In this document: piece after piece, positions 59,710 to 64,000 of the stretch
Position numbering within the stretch: position 1 is the first letter of the stretch
Layout of the letters: each line of letters opens with the position of its first letter
Source: an uncultured Fibrobacterota bacterium
GTDB lineage: Bacteria; Fibrobacterota; Fibrobacteria; Fibrobacterales; Fibrobacteraceae
Reading direction: 5' to 3'
DNA: 64,000 nucleotides
Assembly (NCBI GenBank): GCA_903876665.1
Contig: CAIRAY010000124.1
Coordinates: 42,303-106,302, forward strand
Translations under genes and position numbers: made by a program
Notes under the pieces: model-generated
What the model saw: the letters and a program-made list of their open reading frames with translations, nothing else
What the model was told of the DNA's origin: nothing
Databases searched by the model: none

Positions 59710-61317
59710 TTAGGTCAATCCCTCGAAGAAGTCGTTGCCCTTGTCGTCCACGAGGATAAAGGCGGGGAAGTCCTTGATGGTGATCTTGCGGATGGCTTCC
59801 ATGCCCAGCTCCGGGAAGTCCAAGACTTCGTTGGAGAGGATGTTGTTCTTGGCCAGGATGGCGGCAGGGCCGCCGACGGAACCCAGGTAGAATCCACCGT
59901 ATTTTTTGCAGGCTTCGGTCACGGATTTGGAGCGGTTGCCCTTGGCCACCATGACCATGCTGTAACCCATTTTCTGGAATTCATCCACATAGGGATCCAT
60001 GCGGTTGGCGGTGGTGGGACCAAAGCTTCCGGTGGCCATGCCTGCTGGGGTCTTGGCTGGACCGGCGTAGTAGACCGGGTGGTTCTTGAAATAATCGGGC
60101 AATTTGCCGTCTTTTTGTAGCATTTCCCAGAGCTTGCTGTGGGCCATGTCGCGTGCCACGATCATGGTGCCCGAGAGTTCGAGGCGGGTCTTGATAGGGT
60201 ACTTGCTCAGCTCTTTGCGAATTTCGTCCATGGGACGGTTCAGGTCGATCTTGACCGCAGGGGCAATGGTGGAAGCTTCGAGGCCTTCCAGGAAGCGTGC
60301 GGGATTGTTTTCGAGTTTTTCGACAAACAAGCCTTCGGAGGTGATTTTTGCCTTGATATTGCGGTCGGCGGAACAGCCCACGGCAATGCCTACGGGGCAG
60401 CTGGCCGCGTGGCGTGGCGCACGGATCACCCGCACGTCATGCACAAAATATTTGCCACCGAACTGGGCGCCGATGCCTGAATCCTGGGCCATCTTAAGAA
60501 CCTTGGCTTCCCAATCCAGGTCGCGGAAAACCCGGCCTTTTTCGTTGCCACTGGTGGGCAAATGATCCAAGTAACCTGCGGATGCCATCTTGACCATCTT
60601 CATGGTGAAGTCGGCCGAGGTGCCGCCAATGCAAATGGCGAGATGGTAGGGGGGGCAGGCCGCTGTGCCTAGGTATTTAAGCTTCTCTTTGAAGAATTTT
60701 TCCAGTTCTTTTTCGTTCAGGAGCGACTGGGTCATGGGGAACAGCAAAGTCTTGTTGGCGGATCCACCACCCTTGGCAATAAAAAGGAATTTGTATGCAT
60801 CACCTTCTTCCGCGTAGATGTCGATTTGGGCGGGGAGATTGTTGCCGGTGTTCTTTTCTTGGGTCATGGAGAGCGGAGCGATTTGCGAGTAGCGGAGGTT
60901 GCGCTCCTGGTAGGCCTGGAACACGCCTTTGCTGATGGCTTCGGAGTCGTCGATGCCGGTCCAGATTTGTTGACCCTTTTTAGCGATAACAGTTGCGGTG
61001 CCAGTGTCCTGGCAGGTGGGCAATTGCCCTTCGACTGCAACAACTTGGTTTTCCAGCATGTTGCGGGCCACGAACTTGTCGTTGGTGGAGGCTTCGGGAT
61101 CCAGGAGGATGGTGCGGAGCTTTTCGAGGTGGGCCGGCCGGAGCTTGAAGCCAATTTCTTCCATGGCGGTCTTGGTCAGGAGGGTTAGTGCTTCGGGCGA
61201 AACCTGGAGCATTTTCTTTCCGTTGAATTCGGTGCTGGAAACACCTTCGGAGGAAATTTTGACATATTCGGTGGTGTCTTGACCAAATTGGACCAGTTTC
61301 TCGTATTCGAATTCCAT
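59710..61317 (-). CDS. class I fumarate hydratase
   Basis: 535 residues from the ATG at 61317. This is a single-chain [4Fe-4S] fumarase of the FumA/FumB type, interconverting fumarate and malate. The N-terminal part has the cluster cysteine in [16 protein letters not shown], and further cysteine regions are [19 protein letters not shown] and [17 protein letters not shown]. The C-terminal beta-domain reads [16 protein letters not shown] and ends near [14 protein letters not shown]. Together with mdh it completes the malate branch used for succinate formation in Fibrobacter-type fermentation. A 282-bp divergent gap follows. Confidence 0.93.
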   Translation of the reverse strand: MEFEYEKLVQFGQDTTEYVKISSEGVSSTEFNGKKMLQVSPEALTLLTKTAMEEIGFKLRPAHLEKLRTILLDPEASTNDKFVARNMLENQVVAVEGQLPTCQDTGTATVIAKKGQQIWTGIDDSEAISKGVFQAYQERNLRYSQIAPLSMTQEKNTGNNLPAQIDIYAEEGDAYKFLFIAKGGGSANKTLLFPMTQSLLNEKELEKFFKEKLKYLGTAACPPYHLAICIGGTSADFTMKMVKMASAGYLDHLPTSGNEKGRVFRDLDWEAKVLKMAQDSGIGAQFGGKYFVHDVRVIRAPRHAASCPVGIAVGCSADRNIKAKITSEGLFVEKLENNPARFLEGLEASTIAPAVKIDLNRPMDEIRKELSKYPIKTRLELSGTMIVARDMAHSKLWEMLQKDGKLPDYFKNHPVYYAGPAKTPAGMATGSFGPTTANRMDPYVDEFQKMGYSMVMVAKGNRSKSVTEACKKYGGFYLGSVGGPAAILAKNNILSNEVLDFPELGMEAIRKITIKDFPAFILVDDKGNDFFEGLT

Positions 61318-61464
61318 GGAAGCCTCGCGAAAGTTATTGAATCCTGAATCTAGAATTTTTAAGAAAAAACGCACACATGGGGTAGGATCGCCACAGGGCA
61401 AACCCATTTATAACGCAACCGAGCATTGCTTCACTCCCGACTCTATTGTCACCCAGGCTATATT

Positions 61465-61484
61465 CATCCTCGCGTAGGCGAGGA
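61465..61484. repeat. REP-like hairpin ATCCTCGC-GTAG-GCGAGGAT
   Basis: A perfect eight-base stem around GTAG, related to the TTCCCGC hairpin at 25227-25243. It lies in the 282-bp gap between the divergent fumarase and CoA-binding genes. Confidence 0.7.
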
Positions 61485-61599
61485 TCTAAGGGAAAATGGA
61501 GTTGTTTTCCCTAGGCCCAGCATGCCTCGTCGGATTTATATTGACACGAACCCAAAAAAAGATGAACATTCAAGGGTTGATTCATTTTTTGAGGTCACC

Positions 61600-61959
61600 A
61601 TGAATGTTGCCATATTGGGCGCATCGAACAAGCCGGAACGGTATTCCTATATGGCCCTGCAAAGGCTAAGGGCCCACGGTCATGTGGTTTTTCCGGTTCA
61701 TCCAACCCTTTCGTCCATTGACGGGGTCCCGGTTTTTCGGGATCTGGATTCTATTCCCGAGGCCATCGATACCCTGACTCTTTATGTTGGACAAGAAATT
61801 TCTACCAAGCAACTGGAAAAGATTATTAGATTGAAACCAAGACGGGTCATTTGTAATCCCGGAGCGGAAAACTTCGAGCTCGAAAAAGCTCTTTCCGCAC
61901 TTGGGATTCAGGTTGACCAAGCATGTACACTGGTTCTTCTCGGGACGAATCAGTTTTAA
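61600..61959 (+). CDS. CoA-binding domain protein (YccU-like)
   Basis: 119 residues from the ATG at 61600, with a GAGGT site upstream; the longer frame from 61426 crosses repeat DNA. The Rossmann-like start (NVAILGASNKPERYSYMAL) and RVICNPGAENFELEKAL match the CoA_binding_2 family of small cytosolic proteins, some of which bind CoA. The role is unknown. It is followed 21 bp later by an Ala/Pro-rich membrane protein gene. Confidence 0.82.
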   Translation: MNVAILGASNKPERYSYMALQRLRAHGHVVFPVHPTLSSIDGVPVFRDLDSIPEAIDTLTLYVGQEISTKQLEKIIRLKPRRVICNPGAENFELEKALSALGIQVDQACTLVLLGTNQF

Positions 61960-61980
61960 ATTTTTAACAAGCGAGGAATC

Positions 61981-62577
61981 ATGCATCTCAGAAATAGTCT
62001 CCTAGTCCTAGTCGCGACCGTAGCCCTTAGCTTCGCTGCGACTGCACCTAAAACAGCGACTCCAGCGCCAGCTCCGGCCGCTGTTGCTCCAGCACCGGCT
62101 CCGGCTGTTGTTGAGCCTGCCCCGGCCGTTGCGCCTGTCGTTGCTCCCGTAGCGACAACTCCCGCCGTTGCACCAGCACCAACACCAGCACCTGCACCGG
62201 AAGCCGTTGCACCTGTCGTGGCCCCTGCCCCTGCGGCTGTTGTGGCTCCAGCTGCGGAAGCCGTGGTTGCGCCGGTAGCGACGCCCGCTCCTGAAACGGT
62301 TGTTGTGCCAACTCCCGACACCACAGCCTCCACCGAAGTTCTCGAAGCCAAACCCGCGCCAGCCGCAGTTGTCGTAGCCACACCTGCTCCCGCGCCAGCT
62401 CCTGCCCAAAAAGTTGCCGAGCCCGTCAAGAAGCCCGAAAGCAGCTCCGAAAGCATGCCCATGGCCTCTGGTGACACCGGTAAAGAATCCTTGGTTGAAA
62501 ATCCATGGGAGTTTGTGCTGGTTACGGCCTGCTTTGCAGCCACTGTTTTGCTGATCATGTTCACTGGCGAAAAGTAA
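61981..62577 (+). CDS. Ala/Pro-rich protein with signal peptide and C-terminal TM helix
   Basis: 198 residues. Residues 1-20 form a signal peptide (SLLVLVATVALSFAAT). About 22-140 is almost entirely Ala, Pro, Val and Thr in PAPAPA-type runs, a stiff extended linker. A short Ser/Glu stretch follows, then a membrane helix at about 175-193 (FVLVTACFAATVLLIMF) and a GEK end. It probably spans the periplasm. No known domain. The antisense frame reads as a Gly-rich protein but is an artefact of composition. Confidence 0.72.
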   Translation: MHLRNSLLVLVATVALSFAATAPKTATPAPAPAAVAPAPAPAVVEPAPAVAPVVAPVATTPAVAPAPTPAPAPEAVAPVVAPAPAAVVAPAAEAVVAPVATPAPETVVVPTPDTTASTEVLEAKPAPAAVVVATPAPAPAPAQKVAEPVKKPESSSESMPMASGDTGKESLVENPWEFVLVTACFAATVLLIMFTGEK

Positions 62578-62601
62578 TTCGCCAAACCCGATTTTTGGCC
62601 C

Positions 62602-62627
62602 GGCCCTTCAAAGGTTGGGCCTTTTTT
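62602..62627 (+). terminator. intrinsic terminator after the Ala/Pro-rich gene
   Basis: GGCCC at 62602-62606 and GGGCC at 62617-62621 form a short stem around TTCAAAGGTT, followed by six T residues. Confidence 0.75.
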
Positions 62628-62717
62628 GTTTTCCGGGCGGCTCTCCAGGGCAATCGGTCCAAGACCCCATCACATTTGTCTATATTCTCCTTATCCCCAA
62701 ACCGGAGCGCCCAACTC

Positions 62718-64000
62718 ATGAATCTTCCCCGCATCCTCATTATCCTCTTTGCCCTGCAAACCCTTGCCCTAAACGCTTTTGCGCAGGACGAGAACATGGC
62801 GGTGATCGATGTGCAATTAAAGGGCAAGGCCAAGGAGCTGTTCAGCCCCGAAGAGAAGGAATTCCTTTCGCAGGTGATTCGTGGGCAGGCTTCGCAGATT
62901 CTGGGCGGTTCGGTGAATATTTTGAGCCAGGCAAGCTACAAGAAGCTGGTGCGCGCCAACTCCGAGGGCTGTAACGAGGCCGGTTGCTTCGCAGGCTTTT
63001 TGGCGGAAATCGGTGTGGACTTGGGCGTGCAGCCCGTGGTGAGCTTTGCGTTTGGCAAGCTGAACCTGACCCTTGAAGCCGCCGACAAGCGGGCGACCAT
63101 CGCTAGCCGCACGCTCACAGCCCCTGCCACAGCAGAAGGCAAAAACAAGCTGGGCGAAGACGCCCAGGTGGCCGCCAAAGAATTGTTTACGGAGGTTGCG
63201 GTGCGCCTGGGGGTTTTGCAGGGAACCGTTACGCAAACCCCGCAGACCGCCCGCGAAGGCACGCGCGAAGAATCCGGCACAGGCGAACTCGACCTGGGCG
63301 AGGCACCCGTGCTGGTGCGCCTCGAAAGTACCCCCGCCGGCGCCGTAGCCATGATCGACGGCAAGCTCGCCTGCTCCGCCACCCCTTGTGGCAAAACGCT
63401 CCCTGCAGGGGCCCATAGCATCCAGTTCGGCCTGGAGCGCTACCTCGACACCACCCTTGCAATAACGGTGCGCAGTGGCATGCCCAAGGTCGCCGTAAAA
63501 CTCACCCCCGGCTGGGGCACCCTCGACATATCCACCTCGCCAACGGGCCAGCCCGTGCAGGTGAACGGCAAGGACCAGGGCGTAAGCCCCTTGCACCTGG
63601 AACTTTCCCCTGGCATCTACGAACTGGCCCTAGGTAGCGACTGCATGCGCCGCAAGACGGTGACGGTGAATTTGGCCCGTGGGCAGACGCGCCAAGTGTC
63701 CGAGGCCCTAGTGGCCCGTGAAGCAGGCCTTAGCCTGCAGGCCAGCGATGCCAAGACCGGCGACGACCTTGCCGCCCGGGTGTTTGTGGATGGCAGGCAG
63801 GTTGGCGAGACGCCTTATGTGGGCAAGGTATCCACTTGCGCACAAACGATCGAAGTGGAAGCCGATGGCTACCCGCGCACAGAAGTGAAGGTACAGTTGG
63901 CCGAGGGCAAAAAGACGCAGGCTACGGTCAAGCTGGAGCAGGGCTCCAAGGACATGGCCACAATCCCTGCCGGGTGTTTCCAGATGGGCAGCATCGATGG
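62718..64000 (+). CDS. PEGA-domain protein with C-terminal FGE-sulfatase domain (cut by window end)
   Basis: At least 427 residues, open at the window end. A signal peptide (LIILFALQTLALNAFAQ) begins at the ATG at 62718. Residues about 28-165 resemble a CsgG/LpoB-like region (LGVDLGVQPVVSFAFG). Three PEGA-like units follow at about 195-255 (VLVRLESTPAGAVAMIDGKL), 265-330 (LDISTSPTGQPVQVNGKDQG) and 335-410 (RVFVDGRQVGETPYVGKV). The last residues, MATIPAGCFQMGSIDG, are the opening of a formylglycine-generating-enzyme (SUMF1/FGE-sulfatase) domain. Whether the FGE active-site cysteines are present cannot be seen. Confidence 0.8.
   Translation, partial: MNLPRILIILFALQTLALNAFAQDENMAVIDVQLKGKAKELFSPEEKEFLSQVIRGQASQILGGSVNILSQASYKKLVRANSEGCNEAGCFAGFLAEIGVDLGVQPVVSFAFGKLNLTLEAADKRATIASRTLTAPATAEGKNKLGEDAQVAAKELFTEVAVRLGVLQGTVTQTPQTAREGTREESGTGELDLGEAPVLVRLESTPAGAVAMIDGKLACSATPCGKTLPAGAHSIQFGLERYLDTTLAITVRSGMPKVAVKLTPGWGTLDISTSPTGQPVQVNGKDQGVSPLHLELSPGIYELALGSDCMRRKTVTVNLARGQTRQVSEALVAREAGLSLQASDAKTGDDLAARVFVDGRQVGETPYVGKVSTCAQTIEVEADGYPRTEVKVQLAEGKKTQATVKLEQGSKDMATIPAGCFQMGSID

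Noticed and set aside
62008..62585. Gly-rich and Ala-rich frames opposite the Ala/Pro-rich gene
   Set aside because: They are compositional mirrors of PAPAPA-type codons; the plus-strand frame has a signal peptide, membrane helix and terminator.

Overview
The window looks like a piece of a Fibrobacterota (Fibrobacter-like) chromosome. The best markers are three lipoproteins with the Fibrobacter succinogenes major paralogous (FISUMP) domain. Two of them carry a polyserine linker, and there are also PEGA-domain envelope proteins and a very large Calx-beta/cadherin-like surface protein. Most other genes are ordinary bacterial housekeeping genes. No phage, plasmid, rRNA or CRISPR locus is visible.

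Layout. 1-9.3 kb: 3' end of malate dehydrogenase, a CsgG/LpoB-like envelope protein, a FISUMP lipoprotein, a frame-shifted Rpn/PD-(D/E)XK remnant, queC overlapping an MFS transporter gene, an outer-membrane protein, hisC-hisN, and a STAS-DUF2225 fusion. 9.3-18.2 kb: comEC, a metzincin lipoprotein, a DUF4416 protein, an ECF sigma/anti-sigma/caspase-surface-repeat operon, and a second FISUMP lipoprotein. 18.6-27.9 kb: a 2185-residue repeat adhesin, a PEGA lipoprotein, a small HTH gene and a truncated Rpn nuclease. 28.1-34.2 kb: a sulfur-trafficking and electron-transfer cluster. 34.5-46.3 kb: rpsU, a REC-HATPase regulator, tRNA-Val and tRNA-Asp, glgB, a LysM protein, a PgpH-like 7TM-HD phosphodiesterase, a hybrid kinase and aspS. 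46.5-52 kb: a MoxR-type ATPase with a large DUF5682-like partner, a third FISUMP lipoprotein, a CRP/FNR regulator with a DUF2892 protein, and an aminoacyl-tRNA-protein transferase. 52-64 kb: an ecsC/map/DEAD-helicase/trmH run, a secreted pentapeptide-repeat protein, a geranylgeranyl-reductase-like flavoprotein, sufE, class I fumarase, a CoA-binding protein, an Ala/Pro-rich membrane protein and the start of a PEGA-FGE protein.

The strongest candidate for an undescribed system is the cluster at 28094-34223. It holds an ArsR regulator with two cysteines spaced as in the persulfide sensor SqrR, TusA, an MvhD-like protein that has lost most iron-sulfur ligands, two HdrA/Qmo-type flavoproteins, a small winged-helix protein, a QmoC/HdrC-cytochrome b subunit and a DsrE-like protein. 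No sat, apr or dsrAB genes are present. I infer a persulfide-responsive route linking a sulfane-sulfur carrier to membrane electron transfer. Second is the sigma/anti-sigma-controlled caspase fused to a GVQ surface-repeat beta-barrel.

Intergenic regions carry two families of short palindromic repeats. One family has 24-nt terminal inverted repeats, a conserved multi-hairpin core and trailing 18-bp tandem units. In one place the 18-bp units appear to encode the N-terminus of a lipoprotein signal peptide.
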